A stretch of 64,000 bases of DNA, from assembly GCF_001306135.1 (NCBI RefSeq), contig NZ_LGKP01000013.1, forward strand, positions 113,344-177,343. The letters are read 5' to 3'. The DNA comes from Herpetosiphon geysericola. GTDB lineage: Bacteria; Chloroflexota; Chloroflexia; Chloroflexales; Herpetosiphonaceae. The notes under the pieces were generated by a model. The model worked only from the letters and a program-made list of their open reading frames with translations, ran no database searches and had not been told where the DNA came from. This document shows positions 17,141 through 27,100 of the stretch, piece after piece (the first letter of the stretch is position 1; each line of letters starts with the position of its first letter). The translations under genes and the position numbers were made by a program.

Positions 17141-18094
17141 TCAGGGTGTCGGGTTGCGTGGCTGCAAGCGAAACCAGCCATTGCCAAAGACCGCTGCTTT
17201 GCCAACATGAAGCAGCGAGGCCATTGTGAGGAAGGTTGCCAATGCGGGGTTCATTCCGCCCACGTCTAGCGTTCCGATTAGACCGCCCAACTGCATTGCT
17301 TGGCCGGTTGCTGCTGATGTCCGCCCCCAATCCACCCAGCGCAGCCGCGATTCCTCAGTATGGGCTGCGCGCGCAGCGGCAAACAGTGCATCGATTGGCG
17401 CATCCCATGGGCTTGTTCCATAGCAGGTATTAAGTTGCTGTAAGCGCCGGATTGCCGTTCCAACCACCAATGGTAGGTCAAACTGGCGCACTACCGTGCC
17501 ATCGCGCTTGAGCCGAGTCGGAGTTACAAATTGGAGCCGCCAGCGATCGCCTGGATTCTGAACGGCAGCATCAAAAAACTGCGGCTGGATGGGCGGAGCA
17601 AGGGGCAGCCATTGGCCTTCCTGAAAGCATGGTAGGAACTGCTTGGTTTGCTCCGAAAAGCTGAAGGCTTGGATTAAGTTTGCAGGGCTGCGATCGGCGC
17701 CTAATCCCAATCGGCCTAAATGGATAAAAGCCATGATCATCGACTGTGCATAGGGAATTGCCGAGCCGAGCAAAAGCACGTCAAACGTCAGACGATCACC
17801 ACGCCGAAAGTGGGTTTGATCGGCTAAGGGTGGGCGAACTACAAAGGGCCTTGGCGCATCACGAACACCCACAATCTGGCCGGGCGTTGCTTCAGGGGTA
17901 AAAAGAACGCGATAGGGGCAGTTGCGCGAACACTGAGCTGGCTGCTCGCAATTGACATCACAAAAGGTCGCACTTAAGGCACGCCCCCAGCCTCCCCGCA
18001 ATAAAGCTCCCTTCCAACGCGGCAGGATTGCATCCTTCAAAAATACATATACCAAACGTAAGTGCATTATCGGCAAGGGTGGCACCAAATCCAT
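17141..18094 (-). CDS. cas6: CRISPR pre-crRNA endoribonuclease Cas6 (RAMP)
   Basis: 317 residues. The C-terminal glycine-rich RAMP loop reads HVGKAAVFGNGWFRL, the hallmark of the Cas6 family, with LGGLIGTLDVGG before it. The N-terminal part has the four-Cys cluster seen in the long Cas6 form (FCDVNCEQPAQCSRNCPYR) followed by a PYRVLF...PFVVRPP region. Cas6 cuts repeat RNA to make guides. The ATG at 18094 follows GAGGATAGTGAG. No cas1, cas2, effector genes or repeat array lie in the window, so this copy is solitary; it may serve an array elsewhere on the chromosome. Confidence 0.8.
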   Translation of the reverse strand: MDLVPPLPIMHLRLVYVFLKDAILPRWKGALLRGGWGRALSATFCDVNCEQPAQCSRNCPYRVLFTPEATPGQIVGVRDAPRPFVVRPPLADQTHFRRGDRLTFDVLLLGSAIPYAQSMIMAFIHLGRLGLGADRSPANLIQAFSFSEQTKQFLPCFQEGQWLPLAPPIQPQFFDAAVQNPGDRWRLQFVTPTRLKRDGTVVRQFDLPLVVGTAIRRLQQLNTCYGTSPWDAPIDALFAAARAAHTEESRLRWVDWGRTSAATGQAMQLGGLIGTLDVGGMNPALATFLTMASLLHVGKAAVFGNGWFRLQPRNPTP

Positions 18095-18458
18095 CTCACT
18101 ATCCTCGCACTAGGGTGGTCACAATTGTTTGAACCATCGTTCTCTGCGTGGTAACCGTGGGGTAAGCAGGCCTTGCGCTTGCTGCATCCATGGAGTATTT
18201 TCGCTGTATGCGGCTGCTATTCCAGATGGCTCGACGGGTCTGATTGTAGCGGCTTGCGTGCTTGATGTAAAGCCTTCCAAGCTTCAGCAGTTTGAGCCGT
18301 ATCTCCATGATTCAGCCAAATTAAAAACAACCATGGCTATGAATTAATTTGGGAAGATTGGGCAGAAATCTGGTAATTTAACGCCAAATCAAATGGGTCT
18401 AGCCAATGGCTAGACCCATTTGATTTCGTGATTACGTTTGTGATTACATTAGTTGAAG
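18095..18458. other. intergenic region upstream of cas6
   Basis: 364 bases between the cas6 start and the stop of the next minus-strand gene. It should hold the cas6 promoter (not confidently located) and carries the perfect hairpin at 18386-18426. No repeat-spacer periodicity and no plausible small gene. Confidence 0.6.
18386..18426 (-). terminator. perfect 19-bp hairpin downstream of the secreted protein gene
   Basis: AAATCAAATGGGTCTAGCC (18386-18404) and its exact complement (18408-18426) flank a 3-base loop, 33 bases past the stop of the minus-strand gene at 18459. A/T-rich outer and G/C-rich inner pairs suit an intrinsic terminator, though the trailing T-run is short. Confidence 0.65.
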
Positions 18459-19658
18459 CTAGTTGTATTGCCAGAGTTGATGGCTATCTTGGCCATTGAC
18501 AAAGCCGTCAATCATCAAGAAGAAGCGATCATCGTTTTTGACCAAATCGAAGTCATCAGCTTTGTTGGTCAGGGTCTTGATCGGATTAGCAAGGCTAAGA
18601 TCGCTACCGTCGAACGTATAAGTGATAAAACGAATGGTTTGCCAATCGTTGTCGTCGGTTGCGCTCGCCGTTTGACCAACCACTACCACTTCATTGCCTT
18701 GGTCGACGAGTTGGACGCGGCCCGAGAAGAAGACTGGCAGGGTTGCTTCGTCTTCGTAAACCAAGATATTTGGCAGTGGCGCGCCGTTGCCAGCAGCTGC
18801 TACTGTCCAGCGGGCAACTTCGGCGGTTGCTAATGGCGAGGCGGTGTTGGTTGCCGCAGTATAAATCCGATTGCCCGATAAGGTAATATCTGCAAACCCG
18901 ATTACGCCACGAGCACTTTGGGCCAATTTGATCAGATCGCCGTTGACATCGACTTGCCAGAGCGTCACGATCATATTGTCGTTGGCATCTTGGGCTGCCA
19001 TCGCAAAGTTGCGCGAACTCTTAATATAATCGGCGCTCATCGCGATTCGGCCTGTTTGGCCAACCGAAATCCTGGTTGACTTATGGGTAAAGGTCTGGCC
19101 ATCGGAGCTGAGGCCCCATACATCAAAGCGGGCGCGGCCATCGCTGAGTTGAACTCCCGATACGATTGATGGATTGGTGGTTGGGCCAACCCGCACAACG
19201 TGGACATAATTGACGCTGGCTGGAATCGTGGCCACGCCAGCAGTATCACCAAGCCGCTCCAGCCGATTAGCCCCAGTGCCATTGGTTTTGAAGGCAATTA
19301 ATTTGAGCTGATCGCTGGTAATTGCGGCCACCACGACGATATTATCGCGATATTCCGTCACATCAACATCTTGAACTGGACCTGCGGTCAAGGCGTAGTT
19401 GGTGCTAATCGCACCGTTGGCATCTGTGTAAATTCCATTGAGCCGCAGGGCATTGTTGTTACTGGTTTGTTTGGTCGCTGCCACATAGACCCGGCCACCA
19501 TTGTACGTCCCGCCATTGGCGGTTGAGACATTATCAACCGCAGTTGCGTTTTGGCTATCCAACAGGTCGAAATCGGCGGTGGCCGCAGCGGGCAAAATGC
19601 TGAGGGCCATCAGGCTGAGAACCGCCACAATCCGCATACTTAGTCGTCGAACGTCCAT
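18459..19658 (-). CDS. secreted protein of unknown function, beta-propeller-like
   Basis: 399 residues from the ATG at 19658, which has GGAGG five bases upstream; an ATG at 19670 overlaps that site. A signal peptide runs through VAVLSLMALSILPAAATA. The rest is rich in short beta strands, Asn, Thr and Asp, with a periodic pattern of hydrophobic strand, turn and strand (GGRVYVAA, DNIVVVAA, GNRIYTAA, GNEVVVVG) every 50-60 residues. That suggests a propeller fold, but no family can be named. Exported; no anchor seen. Confidence 0.7.
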   Translation of the reverse strand: MDVRRLSMRIVAVLSLMALSILPAAATADFDLLDSQNATAVDNVSTANGGTYNGGRVYVAATKQTSNNNALRLNGIYTDANGAISTNYALTAGPVQDVDVTEYRDNIVVVAAITSDQLKLIAFKTNGTGANRLERLGDTAGVATIPASVNYVHVVRVGPTTNPSIVSGVQLSDGRARFDVWGLSSDGQTFTHKSTRISVGQTGRIAMSADYIKSSRNFAMAAQDANDNMIVTLWQVDVNGDLIKLAQSARGVIGFADITLSGNRIYTAATNTASPLATAEVARWTVAAAGNGAPLPNILVYEDEATLPVFFSGRVQLVDQGNEVVVVGQTASATDDNDWQTIRFITYTFDGSDLSLANPIKTLTNKADDFDLVKNDDRFFLMIDGFVNGQDSHQLWQYN

Positions 19659-19899
19659 AGATACCTCCATACAACCATACTCTTGATTGGCTTTAGCATA
19701 GCGGAGTGCAGGGTGCGAAAAGTCTCATTGTGGGCCTAAAAAGTCTCATGCAGCGCAAAAATTGGCTTCAATAGAATTAAAATCATTAATCTATAGTATG
19801 AAATACAAACATTTGTGCTATACTTGTGGAGTTTTTGGCTGCCAGCGTAGCGAAATGCGCCGTTTTGGCTCAAGCTGGCAACCTCGGGCAAGGAGCATA

Positions 19900-20391
19900 A
19901 TGATGACTGATCAACGGACGCAGGCGATCGAACAGATTTTACAAAGCTTGGTTGGGCAGTGGCAGGGAATCGCTCGAACCTGGTTTGGGCCAGAAACCTT
20001 GGCTGACGAATCGCCAATTCGCGGGAGCGTGCGCCGAATTGGCACCAGTCGCTTTGTCATTCACGAATATGAAAGTGCGTTTGAGGCCACACCACTGCAT
20101 GGCGCAGGGATCTATGGCTATAATCAATTGACCGATAGCTTTGAGGGAGCTTGGGTTGATAGTTTTCATATGCCGACCAACATTATGGCCAGCGCTGGCA
20201 ACCCTGCCGAGCTGACGCTCAGCGTGCTTGGTAGCTATGAGGTCGAAGGTAGCAGCGATTGGGGTTGGCGCACCGAAATTGTTGCTGATGGCCCAGATCG
20301 GCTGCTGATTACGGCCTATAATCTCCAACCTGATGAGCCTGAAACCAAAGCGGTTGAGATAATTTATAGCCGGGTTGAGGCGGCCGCTTAG
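19900..20391 (+). CDS. DUF1579-like protein
   Basis: 163 residues from the first of two ATGs at 19900/19903, behind AAGGAGC. The frame extends upstream to 19762 without a ribosome site. The protein begins with a helical stretch, then LVGQWQGIARTWFG, SVRRIGTSRFVIHEYES and GIYGYNQLTDSFEGAWVDSFHMPTN, resembling DUF1579, a small beta-barrel family that often measures total ligand-like content but has no proven role. Soluble, single domain. About 96 bases separate it from the next gene. Confidence 0.65.
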   Translation: MMTDQRTQAIEQILQSLVGQWQGIARTWFGPETLADESPIRGSVRRIGTSRFVIHEYESAFEATPLHGAGIYGYNQLTDSFEGAWVDSFHMPTNIMASAGNPAELTLSVLGSYEVEGSSDWGWRTEIVADGPDRLLITAYNLQPDEPETKAVEIIYSRVEAAA

Positions 20392-20487
20392 CGCTTTTAA
20401 CCAACCCTTGCATCCAAGCACCCATAGCTTCAGCATGCACCATGCTATACTCACACAACAGAAGCCTAGTTGTTAAGGAGGTTGGGT

Positions 20488-21063
20488 GTGCGTAAACTAG
20501 TTTATTTTGTGGCGTGTACCGCCGATGGTTTTATTGCTGACGAAGCTGGTGGCTTTAATTTCTTTCCGCTGGCTGGCGGCCACATGGACTACATTCGCCA
20601 AGAATACCCTGAAACGATGCCAACCCATGTGCTGAGCATGCTGGGGCTTCCAGCTGAGCAAAAGCGCTTTGATACGGTGCTGATGGGGCGGCATACCTAT
20701 GCGGTTGGTTTGACCGAAGGCGTGACCAGTCCCTATGCGCATTTACGCCAGTATGTTATTTCCTCGTCGCTTGGCAAGCTTGATAGCCCAGAGGTGACGC
20801 TGGTTGCCCAAGATCCGCTTGGTTTAGTTCAGAGCCTGAAACAAGAGGATGGCCGTGATATTTGGCTGTGTGGTGGTGGCTCGTTGGCCAGTGCCTTAAT
20901 CAGCGAAATTGATGAACTTGTGCTCAAAGTTAATCCCGTGATGATTGGCCAAGGGATTCGATTGTTTGCTGGCTTGGGCCAACCAGTTCAGCTCGAATTG
21001 CTTGAGCATCAGGCGTTTGAAGGTGGCGTTGCTGTCCATCGCTATGGGCTGAAGCAGGCTTAA
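20488..21063 (+). CDS. dihydrofolate reductase / RibD C-terminal family protein
   Basis: 191 residues from a GTG at 20488, with TTAAGGAGG upstream; the frame at 20470 has no site. It starts RKLVYFVACTADGFIAD, and continues with VLMGRHTYAVG, a strand YVISSSLG, and DIWLCGGGSLASALIS, the NADPH-binding region of RibD_C-type reductases. It ends with a beta strand pair. These small proteins reduce pteridine-like or other substrates; the substrate is unknown. A strong terminator follows at once. Confidence 0.85.
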   Translation: MRKLVYFVACTADGFIADEAGGFNFFPLAGGHMDYIRQEYPETMPTHVLSMLGLPAEQKRFDTVLMGRHTYAVGLTEGVTSPYAHLRQYVISSSLGKLDSPEVTLVAQDPLGLVQSLKQEDGRDIWLCGGGSLASALISEIDELVLKVNPVMIGQGIRLFAGLGQPVQLELLEHQAFEGGVAVHRYGLKQA

Positions 21064-21069
21064 AGCGGG

Positions 21070-21106
21070 GTTGGGCATGGAGTTTTTCCATGCCCAACTG
21101 TTTTTT
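21070..21106 (+). terminator. rho-independent terminator
   Basis: GTTGGGCATGG (21070-21080) and CCATGCCCAAC (21088-21098) form a perfect 11-bp stem with a 7-base loop, followed by TGTTTTTT. It ends the reductase transcript and lies 20 bases beyond the end of the convergent megasynthase gene. Confidence 0.88.
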
Positions 21107-21125
21107 GATCTGCTGACGTTGTTGC

Positions 21126-24100
21126 TTACTGCTGGTCGCTGGTTTGGGCAATTTCGCGCGTCGCGAGCAGCTGCGGATTGGGCAAAAAGCCTTGTAAATG
21201 CAAGGGTGCTGGGCCAAACCCAGCCTTAATCACTGCGTCGCGATAGCGCAGCGCTGCCTCAACCTCAACCAAGCCCCGCGTTAATGGCAGCGTCGGATCG
21301 GTTGCCCATAACAAGGCTTCGAGCTGGCAACTTGCAGCGGCATCGGGCAAAATCTCGGCCAAAATTCGCTCGCGCACTGAATCGTCGCCAAGCGGCAGAT
21401 CGATTGTGCGCTGGCTTGGTCCGCAGGTCAGTTGCCCCCCACCCACAATCAGCACATCGCCACGCGTTTGCATGCGCTCAATCGCGCGCTTGGGGTCAAG
21501 GCATGGCGGAAACGAATCATCAACGAGAATCGTGCCTGCTTGTAAGCGCTCAACCTCGATAATCCCCGCCGTGCTGGTGGCGGCAACAATAATTTGGGCT
21601 TGATACACGGCCTTGGGCACACCACTCGCAGCAGCAACAATCTCAATCGGGCCTATATAGCCAGTTGTTTGCCGAATTAGCGTCATCAAATCGACCAGCC
21701 GCTGTTGATTGGCTGCGGTATCGCAGAGCACCAACGAGCGCGGATGCGGCAAGCTGCGCAAGATAACCTGCAAGACTGATTGGCCAATTGAACCAAGCCC
21801 AAGCATGGCTAAGTCGCTGTCTGCCAGCTGTCGTCTGCTTGCCTTGAGCACAGCTTCCACGGTCTGGCTCACTGCAACTACGGTTGTCGCATGGCCGGTG
21901 GTTAATGCTGGCCGTGCTTGCTGATCGCCTTCGATCGCTCGCAACACCCCAAAGCCATAGCCAGTCAGCGCTGGCAACATCCCAGCCAGCGAGACGCAGC
22001 GTGCGCCCCGCGCTTGAGCGAGCAGCATGCTAGCTGCAATCGCGCTTTCAAGCTCGGCAGCATGTTCTGGCCGTAGTTCCTCTGCAAACCAAGGTAAACA
22101 AAGCATGGCCGAAGCGCCGATTGGAGTTTCAAGCAGTTCAACCCAACGCGGCTGGCCATCGGCAAACAGCAATTTGCGCAGCTGTTCGCGAATTGTTGAT
22201 TCAGCGCCTTTGAGGCCGAGGATCGCGGCAATGCTGCTGCTCGGCGGCAAATAGCCGATTAATGCTGCATCTAAGGGTGCAGTTTGCACGTTGCGCTGGC
22301 GATTATCAAATTGAATCATACTGCTCGCACTCTGGTTTGGTTTGGCAAGCAGCAGCTGAATGTCTGCAATGATGCCATCAAGCAAATGCTGGAGTGTTGC
22401 AGGATCAAGCTTGGTGGGGGCCGCTTGCAACGTAAGCCGTAACTCGCCATTGGCTGCGCGAGCGGCAAAGAGCAGCTCGGTTGCGCCGAGCGGTGGTTGA
22501 ATTTCGGTTTGCGAATTGGCCCAATCAAGCGTGAGGGTTTCGCTGCTGAGGCTGCCTAGCGCATCAAAATCGAGAAAGGTGAAGAAAAATTGTGCTCCAG
22601 TCGCGGTGATTGCTGCATTTCCGTTATTAAGGCCAATCAGGCGCGCAATCTCGCTTGGGGCCAGCGCATGCTGATAGGCGTTGCGAAAGGCTTGGGCAAC
22701 TGGGGCTAACAACGCTTGTGCCGACTTAGCAGGCTGGCTATAGCTAAAACGAATTGGCAGCGCGGTCGCAAAACAGCCAAATATCCGTTCAATATCGGGC
22801 AAGGCTAGGTCACGGCCAGCATGGGCAGTGCCGATCACAAGGTCATCAACGCCAGTTAATTGGCGCAGCTGGTGAATAAACACGCTCAACAGCACCAGAT
22901 AGGGCGTTACGCCCGCTGTTGCTGCAAGCTGGCGCAATTGGCCGAGGGTGGTTGCCGGCAGCACATGGCTCTCAAGCAACGGCGTGCTTGCTTGAGCTGG
23001 ATTGCGTGCTTGCAGCAGTGGGCGGTGATAGGCTTGGCGAAATATGTCACGCCAATAGCTTGCCGCCGAAGCATTGTTTGATTGTTGAATAATATTGACA
23101 TAATCGCGAAAGCTTGAGCGTAACGCTGGTAGATTTGCGGTTTTGTCAGCCACAAGTGCATCATACATTTGGAGCAATTCTTGGCCAAAAACCCATGCGC
23201 TCCAACCATCGCCAATAATATGATGGGCTGCGATCAGCCAGATATGGCGATTTGGGGCGAGTTGCAGCACCCGCATTCGCAGCAGCGGCAATTGCTCAAG
23301 TTCAAAGCGTTCTGCCTGTTCTGCATGCCAATAATGCTCAATCAGCTGAGTTGGATTGGCCCCAGCCGCTAGCGCTGGCATCAAGTCGTTGAAGCTGATT
23401 TGGATCGGTTCAGTATTGGCCTGAACTTGTTGGCGCGGTGGGCGTTGATCAACCAACATTCGCACTCGCAACATCTCGTGGCGCTGTACAAGCATTGTTA
23501 AAGCTTGTTGAAGCAGGGTTCGATCAAGCGGGCCGTTGATCGCTAGCCGCGCGCACCAGGTGGTTGGCGTTGCAGGATCGAGCGTTTCGGCCAGCAAAAA
23601 GCCAATCTGGGCCGGAGTTAGCGCAAAACTTGCATGTGCAGTTTGAGCAGAATGATGAGTTTGATTGGGCTGCTGATTGCTGGTTGCTGCATCTAACGCT
23701 TGGGCAAAGCTGGCCAGCGTGCTGTGTTGATACAAGGTAGCCGCGCGTGGTAGCACGGGCACACGACCTTCCAAACGGGTCAACACTTGGAGCAGCAACA
23801 GTGAATCGCCGCCCAATTCAAAGAAATCAGCATCGCGCGTGACGCTTGGCAGTTTCAGCACCGCTTGCCAAATTTCAGCAACTAGCTGCTCGCTTGGGGT
23901 TTGCGGCAGCGCGCCATGCTCCACGCTGGTTGGCGCAGGAATTGGTAATCCGCGCAGGTGGCCACGATCGATCTTGCCTGAACTGCTGATTGGTATGGTT
24001 GCTACTTCCAGAAAACGCTGCGGAATCATCTGCGGTGGCAAGCGCTTTGCCAGCCAGCGCCGCAACTCAAGCTCGCTTGGCAAGCTTGCCTTAGGCTCCA

Positions 24101-27100
24101 CATAGGCGACGAGGGTCGGTTGCTCAGCATCAGCTACCAGACAAACGGCCTTGGTAATCGCTGGATGCTCATGCAACGCCGCCTCGATTTCTGCTGGCTC
24201 AATGCGATAGCCACGTAGCTTGATTTGCTCATCGGCGCGACCGATAAACACCAAATTGCCATCTGCAAGCTCGCGCACCAAATCGCCAGTCCGATACAAG
24301 CGCGCTCCTGAACCCAATGGATCGGGGACAAATTGGCGCGCCGTGAGATCGGGCCGCCCAAGGTAGCCCGTCGCCAGCCCAATTCCACCAATATACAGCT
24401 CGCCAGTGGTCAACGCTGGGCAGAGATTGCCCTTCTGATCGAGCACCCGCGTGATGGCTCCGCTGATCGGTTTGCCAATTGGAATCTGTGCGCTAGCCGT
24501 GCTAGGCCGTTGTTCGACTAGATAGGCGGTTGCGTTGATCGTGGCCTCAGTTGGCCCATAATGATTAACAATCTGCTGGCGCTGGCCGTAGATATCCATC
24601 CAGCGGCGGACATAGCTGGCAGGGAGTGCTTCGCCACCAACTCCAATTAAGCGGAGCTCGGCCAAGGTTGGCGGCGCTTGACCCTCGGCGATTCTGCGCT
24701 CAATTGTGGTAATCAGGCTTTCCCACAGCGCTGGCACCGAACGCCAGATCGTTGGGCGCTCCCGCTCAAGCGCTTCGAGTAAGCCAATCGGATCGCGCAC
24801 GACCAGCGGTGCAAGCAGAATCACGCTGCCGCCAGCAGTCAGCGGGCCAAGGATTTGGCTAATTGCTGCATCAAAACTCAAGGCAGCGGTCTGGAGCAGC
24901 CGATCGTTGGGGCCATAATCAAAGCGTTCGACCAGCCAGTTGAGGTAATTGGCAAGCGAGCGCTGGCTAATCGGCACGCCTTTTGGTTGGCCAGTTGAGC
25001 CAGAAGTAAACATAACATATGCTAAATCGTCTGGTTTTGGGCTGGCGATCTTGGGCGTTAAAGCTGGCTCAAACGGCGCTTGCAACAGCTGATCGAGATT
25101 AAGCAACGCAAGCTGGTTTGCTGTGCTGGCTTGCAGTTGTTGCGCTAGCTCGTTAGTTTGACCATGATAGAGCGCTAGTTGCACGGATGCTTGGTCCATC
25201 TGGGTTTCAAGTTGACGTAATGGATAGCTCGCATTCAAGCCTAGCCATGGCACGCCCGCCCATAGTGCACCAACAATCCCTATAACACTGGCGATTGTCG
25301 GTTGGGTTAGCAACCCAACTGGCTGATTAGGCCGTGCACCATTCGCCAACAGCCAGCGCGCAACCCGATCTGCGCTGCTTGCTAGTTGGGCGTAGGTCAG
25401 GGTTGCACCCTCGGCTTTGACCGCGATGCGCTCTGAGTGGCGCAAGCATTGGGCAAGAATGCGAGCTGGGGTCAGTAAACTTGGGTCAATATGTGGCGGC
25501 GATTCTGGCGCAGCATGTTGGATTGTTGGTTGTCCAAGCGTTACCAGTTCGCGTTGATAGCTATCTGCAAGCTGCTCGATGGTTTGGGCTTGAAAGGCTG
25601 TTGTTGCATACATCCATGTGGCTTGCAGCTGGCCATTGACTTCGGAAATAAGCAACGAGAGCTTGGTTGCTGCGGTGGCCGTGCTTGCCGTCAGCGCTTC
25701 GATCTCAATGGGGCAATCGGCGGGCAAACTTGCGGGAAAGCGGGCCAGACTGAACGAGGCGGCACCTGGCGCGCGCGGCCCTGTCTGCTGGCGAACTCCC
25801 GCTAAGCGTGCTAAATCAAGCGCTGCAACCGTGGCATGCTGTTGAATTTGTGCCCATTGATCGCGAATCACGATCGCAAGATCGGTGATCTGCTGGTTGG
25901 CTGCAAGCTCCAAGGGCAAGGGCAAATGGTCGGCGCAACAGCCAACGATCTGTTCGATTCCCGTTAGGCGAATGCCCCGCCCATGCTCGGCCACGTTGAT
26001 CGCGATGGCGTTGGTTTGGCTCCAGGCCGCTAGCTGGCGAGCATAAATTGCCAGCAACAGGTGAAAGAGTGAAACATCGCTGCTGGCTGCATGCTGGCGC
26101 AGTTGGCTGCTCGTCGTCGCATCCAATTGGCGATAAATGCTGCCAATCTGATAATCAATTGTTTGATCCGCAGGCGCATCATTTGGCAACGACCATGCGA
26201 GTGCGGCGCTATGCTGGTGAAATAGAGCTTGCCACCAATTGCGATCAGCGCTTGCTTGAATGCTTGCTGCTGTTTGCAAGGTTTGGATGGTGTATTGTTC
26301 AAAGCTCGTAGTCAGTGCAGGCAGCGCGATTGGCTGCTTTTGAACCAGCTTGGTATACACCTGCCAAAGCTCATCAAGCAAAATGCTGGTGCTCCAGCCA
26401 TCAGCAATACTGTGGTGTAGCAGCAGATACAAGTCCCAGCGATCGGCTGCAGCATTGCATAGCACAACCCGAAACAGCGGCGGGTTAAGCAGATCAAAGT
26501 GATAATGCGCCAAGTGCTGCTCGAATGCTGCCCGATCAGCTGGAGCCTCGTGCTGCTCAAACCATAGGCTAGGTGGCAGCAGATTTGGATCTATGATGCG
26601 TTGGCGTGGTTCAGCTTGGGCCTGATCAACAGGCTCAAATTTGGCCCGCAGCATAGGATGCCGCGCCACCAAATAGCTAAACGCAGCCTGCAAAACCGTA
26701 GGATCGAGCAAGCCCGCAATCTGCTGGCAAATCAGGGTAAAAGCTGGGCTTTCTGGATAGAGCTGATGGCCAACGTAAAAGGCAATCTGGGCTGGAGCAA
26801 GCGGAAATGGTGCTGCGCTACTGATTTGCGGAATGGTCTGCACAACAGTATCAATACTTTGAGTTGCGGGCTGCTCAGCGTCAAGTAACGTACTGAGATG
26901 CGCCGCCAATTGACTGATCGTCTGAAACTCAAAAAACAGGGTCAAGGGCAAAATCGTGCCTGTGGCTTGCTCAAGCTGCTTAACCAAATCGACAGCTTGC
27001 AGCGAATCAAGGCCCAGCGCCAGAAATGATGCATCAGTAGCGATCTGCTCTGCTGGTAGTTTCAGGGCTTTGGCAACCAACGCTTGAATGTGTTGGCTAA

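Noticed and set aside
17006..18458. Possible CRISPR array beside cas6
   Set aside because: No regularly spaced 25-40 base repeats on either side of the gene; the only strong structure is one 19-bp hairpin.
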